A DNA stretch of 64,000 nt from an uncultured Bacteroidales bacterium (lineage in GTDB: Bacteria; Bacteroidota; Bacteroidia; Bacteroidales; P3). Shown in pieces: positions 18,408 through 25,928 of the stretch; position 1 is the first letter of the stretch, and each line of letters begins with the position of its first letter. A model generated the notes under the pieces. That model was not told the DNA's origin. It did not search any database and saw nothing but the letters and a program-made list of their open reading frames with translations. Location of the stretch: positions 42,881-106,880 of the forward strand of contig ONBK01000006.1 of NCBI GenBank assembly GCA_900316055.1. Direction: 5' to 3'. The position numbers were made by a program, and so were the translations under genes.

Positions 18408-20065
18408 TCTTTAATGATTTTCACAACACTATCATCCACGCGGAGCATATAGATTCCGGCAGTCAGACGACCGAGGTCGAGACGGGTCTCGGTGCCATTG
18501 ACAGCGAAGGATGCCACAATACTACCGCGCATGTCGTAAAGGACAGCTCGGCCGTTACCCTCGATACCACTGATAGTCACCATGTCGGCAACGGGATTGG
18601 GATAGACGTTGATGCTGACATTTTCAGTGTTGACGATACCTTGGGTCTGGGGAACGCCGACAGGATGAATCTCCATAGGGTAGACATAGGAGTAGTACCA
18701 GTATCCATTATACTCCATGCTGTCAACGATGACACCGGCAGCGGGTTCGGCCCACTTCTCGAAGTCACCGTTATTGAGGGTCTGCGCCATACCGGCATCA
18801 CTAATACCGTTATTCTTGCTCTCCCAATAACTATAAGCCTGCTTGCGGAGGGTATCGCCAGGGGCGACGACAAAGAGGATATCGTTGAGATAAGCACCGT
18901 CCATGGTGTAGCTGAAACGGGGGTCAGCGGCAGCGATATCCGTCATCATGTCACTGACAGTCTTGGTACCGTTGAACTTATATCCCCATGCAAGGGCGGT
19001 GTCGGCCCAGTTGACGGCCATAACCACCTCGTTGGAACCTTCGCCCACCCAGTAAAGGATGTCACTGGCGGAAATGGTAGACTCCTCGGGCATCGGAGCG
19101 GCGGGAACACTGACGGGATTGATAGCCATGGGATAGACATAAATATAGGACCAATAGGTCTCTCCTCCCCACTCATAGCTGAAGCTGTCGACAACAACTC
19201 CGGCGGCGGGTTCGGCCCATTTCTCAAAGTCACCGTTATTGAGGGTCTGCGCCATACCGGCATCACTAATACCGTTATTCTTGCTCTCCCAATAACTATA
19301 AGCCTGCTTGCGGAGGGTGTCGCCAGGGGCGACGACAAAGAGGATGTCGTTGAGATAAGCACCGTCCATGGTGTAGCTGAAACGGGGGTCAGCGGCAGCG
19401 ATATCCGTCATCATGTCGCTGACAGTCTTGGTACCGTTGAACTTATATCCCCATGCAAGGGCGGTGTCGGCCCAGTTGACGGCCATAACCACCTCGTTGG
19501 AACCTTCGCCCACCCAATAGAAGATGTCACTGGCGGCAATAGTGGCCTCGACGGGCTGGTCGGGAGCATTGGGATCCTCAAGGAATATGATGGTGTCTGC
19601 AGCGAATTGACCCATATCAGACCATTCAACAAAATCGCCATCACTTATTGACTGGCTGTTAATGGCGCTTGCCATATCGCCATTGACGGTATACATCCAC
19701 CAACCCATGCCAGAGCCATTAAGTTCAAGACCAGTTTCGGTGTTAGCGTAGGTCATGTCGTTGATGAACGAACGCCCTGAATTCATGGAGATGCTTAGAT
19801 TGGCATCATAGGTCGAGATCGTGTCCATCAGACTGTTGCAAAGGATTGTACCATTGAAGCGAACTCCCCAGACGGCACCGATATAGTATTCGTCGCCGTC
19901 ACCGTCAAGTTCTTCCCATGTGATAAGCACAACAGCTTGGTTGCTGCCGCTACCGACCCAGTAACGGACATCGCTGGCGGCGATGGCAGCCGTTTTGGGT
20001 GTCTGGGCCATTGCTCCAATGAAGAGCATCAACCCGAATGCTAAAGTAAGTACTTTTTTTACCAT
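18404..20065 (-). CDS. T9SS-sorted three-repeat surface protein under a cobalamin riboswitch
   Basis: A 553-residue exported protein (signal peptide to about residue 20). It has three related domains: residues about 26-165, 175-320 and 330-470. Each starts with ASD--YWVG-GSN and a tryptophan strand, then WG(V/Y)(R/K)FNGT and further along a (Y/S)(F/Y)(L/I)NDI-type segment. The second and third are almost identical even at DNA level. A C-terminal T9SS sorting domain begins at INVYPNPVADMV (about residue 487) and ends in IIKE. A cobalamin riboswitch lies about 135 bases before the start, so synthesis should drop when B12 is plentiful. Family and context suggest a surface cobalamin (or corrinoid) capture protein; direct binding is inference. 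No other B12 genes are in the window. Confidence 0.72.
   Translation of the reverse strand: MVKKVLTLAFGLMLFIGAMAQTPKTAAIAASDVRYWVGSGSNQAVVLITWEELDGDGDEYYIGAVWGVRFNGTILCNSLMDTISTYDANLSISMNSGRSFINDMTYANTETGLELNGSGMGWWMYTVNGDMASAINSQSISDGDFVEWSDMGQFAADTIIFLEDPNAPDQPVEATIAASDIFYWVGEGSNEVVMAVNWADTALAWGYKFNGTKTVSDMMTDIAAADPRFSYTMDGAYLNDILFVVAPGDTLRKQAYSYWESKNNGISDAGMAQTLNNGDFEKWAEPAAGVVVDSFSYEWGGETYWSYIYVYPMAINPVSVPAAPMPEESTISASDILYWVGEGSNEVVMAVNWADTALAWGYKFNGTKTVSDMMTDIAAADPRFSYTMDGAYLNDILFVVAPGDTLRKQAYSYWESKNNGISDAGMAQTLNNGDFEKWAEPAAGVIVDSMEYNGYWYYSYVYPMEIHPVGVPQTQGIVNTENVSINVYPNPVADMVTISGIEGNGRAVLYDMRGSIVASFAVNGTETRLDLGRLTAGIYMLRVDDSVVKIIKE
18741..19077 (-). repeat. near-identical intragenic repeat, copy A
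   Basis: This stretch matches 19206-19542 with about ten differences by eye; the offset is exactly 465 bases (155 codons). It encodes most of the third domain of the surface protein. Confidence 0.9.
19206..19542 (-). repeat. near-identical intragenic repeat, copy B
   Basis: Direct repeat of 18741-19077 encoding most of the second domain. High identity indicates recent duplication or gene conversion. Confidence 0.9.
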
Positions 20066-20199
20066 ATTGATATTGTTTTTTTTGTTAATATTTCAATGTC
20101 AATATCGGCATCTTACTTTTTTCGGGGGAAAACACATACAGACGCGACAAATCACGTCTCTACCGGAGTGCTTTTTCCTCGAAAGCGGTACCGATTTTA

Positions 20200-20370
20200 G
20201 TGATTTGGCAGGTCTTCTGGCTTGCTCTCTCGGCTCTGTCTTCCCATATAACTATAGCGTTATACAGTGACACATCATATTGAGCTTCAATACCTGAGCT
20301 TACAGCAGCGGGACTGCACCGGACTCTCACCGGTTTCCCTCTTGGCACCTTCGGCAGGTGACCAAATCGG
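20200..20370 (-). ncRNA. cobalamin riboswitch
   Basis: On the minus strand the element reads with its conserved parts in order: GATTTGG (P1 left arm), GGTGCCAAGAGGGAAACCGG, GAGTCCGGTGCAGTCCCGCTGCTGTAA, a variable arm, and the B12 box GCCAGAAGACCTGCC followed by CCAAATC, which closes P1. These are the hallmark segments of the adenosylcobalamin-class riboswitch. About 135 bases lie between its end and the start of the three-repeat surface protein; this spacer contains a small AGACG/CGTCT hairpin that could form part of the switching structure. It accounts for the long non-coding gap before rnr. Confidence 0.95.
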
Positions 20371-20373
20371 CGG

Positions 20374-20404
20374 CAAAAATACAAAATAAAATTAAACCGA
20401 CAAA
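20374..20404 (-). promoter_or_regulatory. promoter of the cobalamin-riboswitch operon
   Basis: On the minus strand TTTG (20401-20404) and TATTTTTG (20374-20381) are spaced by 19 bases and lie directly before the riboswitch. Confidence 0.85.
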
Positions 20405-20500
20405 ATAATTTATTATTATGAACGTTAACAATAATATTGAGAAGCCGACTACCAAGCCTCACCAAAACACATAACCCTAATCAATAATTCTTTTTGCTCC

Positions 20501-22777
20501 ATGAACGAACAATTAGCCAAACAGATACTTAAAATCTTTGCCAACAATCCCTTCGATGCCTACAACCACAAGCAGATTGCCTCCCGCGTGGGTGCCAACA
20601 GCAAAGCCGAGCGACAGGAAGTCATTCGCACCATGCAGCAACTGGCCGAAGAGAAGCACCTCGTAGAGGACGATCACAAAGGGAAATTCAAGATTAATCC
20701 AAAGTCCATCAACGACGACCTAATGCCCCACAACTACGTCACCGGCACCATTGACATGAAGCAGGGCGGCAAGGCGTATGTGATTCCTGACGAAGAAGGC
20801 CGTGAAGATATCCAGATTGCTCCCAACAACACCCGTCACGCGCTCCACGGCGACACGGTGAAAGTACTGATGTTCCCGCAACGAAAGATGCACAAGCCTG
20901 AAGGTCAAGTGGTGGAGATTATCAAACGGGCCAAGACACACTTCGTGGGCGTCATACAGCGGCAGGAACGCTTCGCTTTCATGGTCAGCGACAGCCGTAC
21001 CATGCAGGTCGATATCTTCATCCATATCGACGACCTCGCCGGCGCCGAGAATGGCGAGAAGGTGCTGGTAGAGATGATTGACTGGCCCGAGCGCATGAAC
21101 AACCCCGTGGGCCGCGTCATCAAACGCCTCGGAAAGCCTGGTGACAACAACGTAGAGATGCAGAGCATTCTGGCCGAGTACGACTTCCCGCTCGACTTCC
21201 CCAAGGAGGTTGAAGAGGAAGCAAAGAAAATCAAGAAGCCCACCAAGAAAGAGATGGCCTCGCGACGTGATTTCCGCGATGTCACCACTTTCACCATCGA
21301 CCCCGCCGACGCCAAAGACTTCGACGACGCCCTCTCCTTCCGTGAACTGCCTAACGGACATATCGAAGTGGGTGTGCATATCGCCGACGTATCCTATTAC
21401 GTTAAACCTGGCAGCACCATCGACCGCGAAGCCTACACCCGAGGAACTTCTGTCTACCTCGTCGACCGCACCATCCCCATGCTCCCCGAGAAACTCTGCA
21501 ACGAGGTCTGCTCCCTCCGTCAAGATGAAGAGAAACTCTGCTTCAGCGTCGTCTTAGAAATGGATTCCAAAGCCAAAGTCCACAAGACCTGGATGGGCAA
21601 GACTGTCATTTGTAGCAACCGCCGCATGGCCTACGAAGAGGCTCAGGAAATCATTGAGTCCGGCATAAGCGACGGCACCGCCGTCGCCACAGCCATCCTC
21701 CGTCTCCATGCCCTCGCCACCATCCTGCGCAACCAGCGCTACAAAAGCGGAGCCATCAACTTTGAGACCCAAGAGGTGAAGTTCCAACTCGACGAAAACG
21801 CCAAACCCATCGGCGTCTACATCAAAGAAAGCAAAGAGGCCAACTGGCTCATCGAGGAGTTCATGCTCCTGGCCAACCGAAGCGTTGCTGAATATATCGG
21901 AAAGCCTTCTGGGAAATCTGGAAAGTCCGGAAAAACAGGAGCTCCCTCTCGCACCTTTGTCTATCGCGTCCATGACGAACCCAACCCCGAGAAACTCAAC
22001 ACCTTCGTGGAGTTCGTCGCCAAACTAGGATTCAGCATGAAGACCTCCAGTCGCAAGGCGCTCGCCGAGAGCTACAACCGTCTCTTTGAAAACATCGCCG
22101 GACGTGGCGAAGAACACATGGTCGACACCATCGCCATCCGCACCATGTCCAAGGCCTACTACAGCACCGAAAACATCGGTCATTACGGCCTCGCTTTCCC
22201 CTACTACACCCACTTCACATCCCCCATCCGCCGCTATCCCGACCTGATGGTCCACCGCCTCCTCGAACGTTATCTTGAGGGTGGTTCCTCGGCAAAAAAA
22301 GACGAGTATGAGGACTACTGCAAACACTGCTCCATCATGGAGAAGAAAGCTGCCGACGCCGAACGCACCAGTGTAAAATACAAGCAGGCCGAGTTTCTGG
22401 CCGACAAACTGGGCCAGGTCTTCCCTGCCCTCATCAGTGGTGTCAGCAAATGGGGCATCTACGCCGAAATCGAGGGCAACAAATGCGAGGGCATGATACC
22501 CATCGGTAGCCTTAAGGACGACTACTACATGCTCGATGAGGACAACTACCAAGTCATCGGTCGCCGTAACGGACGCTGCTACAAACTCGGCTATCCCGTC
22601 CATATCCGAGTCCGCAAGGTTGACCTCCTGAAAAAACAGATAGACTTCGACCTCGTCGAAGAGGAAGCACAGAATCCCGCTCCAAAAGCCAAAAACTCCC
22701 GGAAAAACCGAAAAAACAGCAAAACCGGAATCCCCGGAAAATCCGGAAAGGCCGGAAAGAATAAGAAAAAGAGGTAA
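20501..22777 (+). CDS. rnr: ribonuclease R
   Basis: A 758-residue 3'-5' exoribonuclease of the RNB family that degrades structured RNA. An N-terminal winged-helix-like region and two cold-shock OB folds precede the RNB catalytic core, whose metal-binding aspartates lie in DPADAKDFDDALS (residues about 267-279); TSPIRRYPDLMVH marks the end of the core and an S1 domain follows (SGVSKWGIYAEIEG). The basic C-terminal tail is typical of RNase R. Two segments coincide with GGAAA(A/G)TCC-type repeats: GKSGKSGKTG inside the catalytic region near residues 467-481 and the GKSGKAGKNKKK tail. It converges on an acyl-CoA ligase with a three-base gap. Confidence 0.93.
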   Translation: MNEQLAKQILKIFANNPFDAYNHKQIASRVGANSKAERQEVIRTMQQLAEEKHLVEDDHKGKFKINPKSINDDLMPHNYVTGTIDMKQGGKAYVIPDEEGREDIQIAPNNTRHALHGDTVKVLMFPQRKMHKPEGQVVEIIKRAKTHFVGVIQRQERFAFMVSDSRTMQVDIFIHIDDLAGAENGEKVLVEMIDWPERMNNPVGRVIKRLGKPGDNNVEMQSILAEYDFPLDFPKEVEEEAKKIKKPTKKEMASRRDFRDVTTFTIDPADAKDFDDALSFRELPNGHIEVGVHIADVSYYVKPGSTIDREAYTRGTSVYLVDRTIPMLPEKLCNEVCSLRQDEEKLCFSVVLEMDSKAKVHKTWMGKTVICSNRRMAYEEAQEIIESGISDGTAVATAILRLHALATILRNQRYKSGAINFETQEVKFQLDENAKPIGVYIKESKEANWLIEEFMLLANRSVAEYIGKPSGKSGKSGKTGAPSRTFVYRVHDEPNPEKLNTFVEFVAKLGFSMKTSSRKALAESYNRLFENIAGRGEEHMVDTIAIRTMSKAYYSTENIGHYGLAFPYYTHFTSPIRRYPDLMVHRLLERYLEGGSSAKKDEYEDYCKHCSIMEKKAADAERTSVKYKQAEFLADKLGQVFPALISGVSKWGIYAEIEGNKCEGMIPIGSLKDDYYMLDEDNYQVIGRRNGRCYKLGYPVHIRVRKVDLLKKQIDFDLVEEEAQNPAPKAKNSRKNRKNSKTGIPGKSGKAGKNKKKR
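21900..21943 (+). repeat. in-frame TCTGGAAAG repeat in rnr
   Basis: Imperfect TCTGGGAAA/TCTGGAAAG/TCCGGAAAA nonamers encode SGKSGKSGKTG. A nonamer keeps frame, so the peptide repeats as SGK. Confidence 0.75.
22690..22776 (+). repeat. CCGGAAAA repeats at the 3' end of rnr
   Basis: CCCGGAAAAACC, CCCCGGAAAATCC and GGAAAGGCC units encode the lysine- and glycine-rich tail of RNase R and are of the same kind as the internal tract at 21900-21943. Confidence 0.65.
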
Positions 22778-22780
22778 CCT

Positions 22781-24571
22781 CTATTTGAACAGCGCGTCAA
22801 TCTGCTCCTGATAGGCGGCAGCGACGTTCCTTCTAATAAGTTTCTGCGTGGGCGTGAGCATCTTGTTGGTCTCACTCCATATATCGGCCACCAGCACAAA
22901 TTTCTTCACCTGCTCGGTAACACCCAACTCAGCGTTGTACTTGTCAATCACCTTCTGGAAACGGGCAATGACGGTCTTGTCGGCAATCATCTCCTCTTTG
23001 CTTTCAGCTGTTACACCGTGACGCTTGCACCAGTCTTTCAGCATGTCGAAATCTGGCGCGACAACAGCAGCAGCGAACTTCTGATCGGCACCCACCACCA
23101 TCATGTCGAGGATGAAAGGCGACTGCTTCATCTTCTCCTCGATTACCTCGGGATTGATGTATTTACCCATCGAGGTCTTGAACATACTTTTCGTACGACC
23201 CGTGATGAAGAGGTAGCCGTCGGGGTCGAAATAGCCCGTGTCGCCGGTATGAAACCAGCCCTCCTTGTCGATGGCCTCGGCAGTGAGTTCGGGTTGATTG
23301 TAGTAGCCTTTCATCACATTTCCTCCACGGCACTGAATCTCATTGGTATCCTTATCAATACGCACCTCTATCTCGCGCATGGCGAAGCCCACAGAACCAA
23401 TCTTACGGCCTTTCTTGTTCGAATTGGTCACGGCAATCAACGGTGAGCACTCCGTGAGGCCATAACCCTCGTAGAGGTCTAACCCTACGCAAGAGAAGAA
23501 ACGCGTTAGACGCGGCTGGATGGTGGCGCCACCACTAACAAGCATATACAACTCGCCACCCATGCTCTCACGAATCTCCTTGTACACCAGTTTGTCGGCC
23601 AACTTCTTCTGTAGTTTGTACCAAGCCGAGAGTTTCGACTCGTCGAGGTCGTATTCGAAAGCCAAATCAAGAGCCCAATCGAAGATCTTCTTCTTTATTC
23701 CAGTCAGTTTCTCGCCTTTGCGGAAAATCTTGTCGTAGACTTTCTCGATAAACCTCGGCACACAAGCCATCATATTGGGGCTAAACTCCTTGCAATTGTC
23801 GCCCACCTTGGCGATACTCTCGGCATAGGCAATGGTGAAGCAGAGCCACTGATAAAGATACCCCATCATCCTTTCGTAGATATGGCACATGGGCAGCCAC
23901 GAAAGAGCCTTCGTCCAGGTCTTTCCCGGACTCTCCTTAATCTCCTGCACATTCATAATCAATCCCTTGTGCGTCAGCATAGCGCCCTTCGGCGTACCCG
24001 TAGTACCACTGGTGTAGATCATCGTACAGACATCGTCTATGGTCAAAGCATCCTTCATCTCCTGTAGCCGTTCCGGAGCATCAGGATACTCAGTCAAATA
24101 CTGGCGACCAATCTCATAGATATCATCCATCGACTTCACCCCCTCAACGGGGACTATTGTACACAGATTCTCTAAATGCGGTAACTTCTCGCGGATATTA
24201 CTGATTTTCTTATACAACGTCGCATTCTCAACCACTAACAGACGCACCTGCGCATCATTGAGGATATACTGATAGTCCTCCTCACTGATGGTGGGATAGA
24301 TAGGCAGTAGTACGGCTCCCGTCTGCTGCACACCGAAGTCCACATAGTTCCACTCCGGCCGGCCAGCACTGATAAGGCCTATATTCTCGCCCTTCTTCAC
24401 TCCCAAGTGCATCAGAGCATAACTGATGAGATTACATTTCTCAATATATTCGTCGATATAGTGCTCTTTCCACTCACCGTTTTCTTTGAATTTAAAAACC
24501 GGACGTTCCGGATGCAATTCCTTTCTCCACTGAAGCAGGTCGAATAGTCGTGTAGGTTCTTTCATGGCCAT
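22781..24571 (-). CDS. long-chain acyl-CoA ligase (AMP-binding), second copy
   Basis: A 596-residue ANL-superfamily ligase, cytoplasmic, activating a fatty acid via acyl-adenylate. YTSGTTGTPKGAM is near residue 190, GYGLTECSPLIAV, TGDTGYFDPDG and TGRTKSMFKTS follow in order. I use the ATG at 24571 because the longer frame would start with TTG at 24580. It is clearly different from the ligase at 979-2853 (no long C-terminal tail), so the two are probably not redundant. It has its own promoter at 24596-24627. Confidence 0.88.
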   Translation of the reverse strand: MAMKEPTRLFDLLQWRKELHPERPVFKFKENGEWKEHYIDEYIEKCNLISYALMHLGVKKGENIGLISAGRPEWNYVDFGVQQTGAVLLPIYPTISEEDYQYILNDAQVRLLVVENATLYKKISNIREKLPHLENLCTIVPVEGVKSMDDIYEIGRQYLTEYPDAPERLQEMKDALTIDDVCTMIYTSGTTGTPKGAMLTHKGLIMNVQEIKESPGKTWTKALSWLPMCHIYERMMGYLYQWLCFTIAYAESIAKVGDNCKEFSPNMMACVPRFIEKVYDKIFRKGEKLTGIKKKIFDWALDLAFEYDLDESKLSAWYKLQKKLADKLVYKEIRESMGGELYMLVSGGATIQPRLTRFFSCVGLDLYEGYGLTECSPLIAVTNSNKKGRKIGSVGFAMREIEVRIDKDTNEIQCRGGNVMKGYYNQPELTAEAIDKEGWFHTGDTGYFDPDGYLFITGRTKSMFKTSMGKYINPEVIEEKMKQSPFILDMMVVGADQKFAAAVVAPDFDMLKDWCKRHGVTAESKEEMIADKTVIARFQKVIDKYNAELGVTEQVKKFVLVADIWSETNKMLTPTQKLIRRNVAAAYQEQIDALFK

Positions 24572-24595
24572 AGTTTTCAATTATGTTAATTTTTG

Positions 24596-24627
24596 CAAAA
24601 ATACACATAATTTTATTACGATGCAAA
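24596..24627 (-). promoter_or_regulatory. promoter of the second acyl-CoA ligase
   Basis: Minus strand TTTG at 24624-24627 and TATTTTTG at 24596-24603 with 20 bases between them. Confidence 0.75.
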
Positions 24628-24689
24628 ATTTTTTTTATAAAAAAATAACAATCAACACTCCTTGCACATTATCAATGTATTACAAATAC

Positions 24690-24756
24690 ACCAACACCGT
24701 ACCAACTCCTACCAAAGACGGTGTTGGTACGGTGTTGGTACGGTGTTGATACGGTC
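24690..24756. repeat. 11-bp tandem repeat within a 17-bp perfect hairpin
   Basis: Three copies of GTGTTGGTACG (the last with one change) span about 24721-24754. ACCAACACCGTACCAAC at 24690-24706 is the exact reverse complement of 24723-24739, giving a 17-bp stem with a 16-base loop. It is in the intergenic space between divergent genes, away from both promoters and without a T tract, so it is not a typical terminator. Apart from this element and two promoters this 312-base gap is AT-rich with nothing else recognised. Confidence 0.85.
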
Positions 24757-24849
24757 TTCTTTCGGTTTTCAAATGGTTTTCTAAGGATGTATTCGTTTGT
24801 TAAAACAGAAACTCTGAAAGATAATTTCCCCCATGTAAAAAAAAAAATG

Positions 24850-24857
24850 TATTTTTG
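24850..24857 (+). promoter_or_regulatory. Bacteroidota -7 box before holA
   Basis: TATTTTTG lies 26 bases before the holA start; no clear upstream TTTG box at standard spacing. Confidence 0.6.
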
Positions 24858-24883
24858 CTGTTTTAAACAGCAACAAGGTCGCG

Positions 24884-25891
24884 ATGGCAATAACTGACAA
24901 ACAACTGATTGCGGATTTACAGGCGGGCATTTTCAAGCCCGTATATCTCCTCACGGGGGAGGAGAACTACTACATTGACGTTGTGTCTGACCATTTTGAG
25001 AACAAGGTCATCGACGAGTCGATGCGCGATTTTGACCAAACCGTGGTCTACGGACGCGACACCTCCATGGCCGCCGTCATCAGCGACGCCAAACGCTACC
25101 CCATGATGTCGCCCGTCCACCTGGTCCTCGTAAAAGAGGCTCAGGACATCGACACCAAGCAGTGGGAACAACTGGTCACCTATCTCGAGCATCCGTCGGA
25201 GAAAGGCATCATCGTCTTCTGTTACCGCCACAAGAAACTCGACAAACGCACTGCCGCCTACAAGTCCATCGATAAGTATGGCTGCGTCTATGAAACTCCG
25301 AAGGTGTGGGACAATCAGGTACCCGGCTGGATTACCAATCAAGTCAAATCCAAAGGATTCACCATCAACGAAAAAGCCGTGTATCTCATCGCCGAATCCG
25401 TGGGCAACGAACTCGGCAAGATAGCCAACGAACTCGGCAAACTGTATCCCCTGCTGCAGCCTGGGGAAGCCATCACTGAGGAACTGGTGGAGAAACAGAT
25501 AGGCATCAGCAAAGACTATAACGTCTTCGAATTGCAGAAAGCCATCGGTCGACGTGACCCCGTAATGTGTAACCGCATCATCAACTATTTCGCCTCCAAC
25601 CCCAAGAAAAATCCCATCCAGCAAGTGCTGCCCATCCTCTACAGCTATTTCCTCAAGGTGATGTTCTACCACCAGCTCGAGAACAAGAGCGACGCGGCAA
25701 AAGTGCTGGGTTGCGCGCCCTCTTTCGTGCAGGACTACGCTGTAGCAGCTTCCAACTACTCACTTGGGAAACTGGCCACCTGCATAGGCTACCTCTACGA
25801 AACCGACCTGCGATCCAAGGGGGTCCGCAACAGTGGAACCGTTACCGACGGTGAACTACTAAAAGAATTGATATTTAAAGTTATTCACTAA
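24884..25891 (+). CDS. holA: DNA polymerase III subunit delta
   Basis: A 335-residue clamp-loader subunit, the wrench that opens the beta clamp during loading. The N-terminal part shows the HolA pattern FKPVYLLTGEENYYID, and the middle contains LIAESVGNELGKIANELGKL, a conserved helix of domain II, before the C-terminal collar domain. It lacks a functional Walker motif, as is normal for delta. Start is supported by the nearby -7 box. The TonB receptor starts 37 bases downstream and could be read through, although functions are unrelated. Confidence 0.88.
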   Translation: MAITDKQLIADLQAGIFKPVYLLTGEENYYIDVVSDHFENKVIDESMRDFDQTVVYGRDTSMAAVISDAKRYPMMSPVHLVLVKEAQDIDTKQWEQLVTYLEHPSEKGIIVFCYRHKKLDKRTAAYKSIDKYGCVYETPKVWDNQVPGWITNQVKSKGFTINEKAVYLIAESVGNELGKIANELGKLYPLLQPGEAITEELVEKQIGISKDYNVFELQKAIGRRDPVMCNRIINYFASNPKKNPIQQVLPILYSYFLKVMFYHQLENKSDAAKVLGCAPSFVQDYAVAASNYSLGKLATCIGYLYETDLRSKGVRNSGTVTDGELLKELIFKVIH

Positions 25892-25928
25892 AGGAGACCC
25901 GAAGTCAGGAGATAAGGAGATAAGATAT

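Noticed and set aside
18641-19651. 336-residue plus-strand frame with internal repeats opposite the B12-operon protein
   Set aside because: Its repeats merely mirror the duplicated domains on the minus strand, which has signal peptide, sorting domain and riboswitch.
24690-24756. Tandem repeat considered as a CRISPR array
   Set aside because: Units are 11 bases and directly adjacent with no spacers, and no cas genes are in the window.
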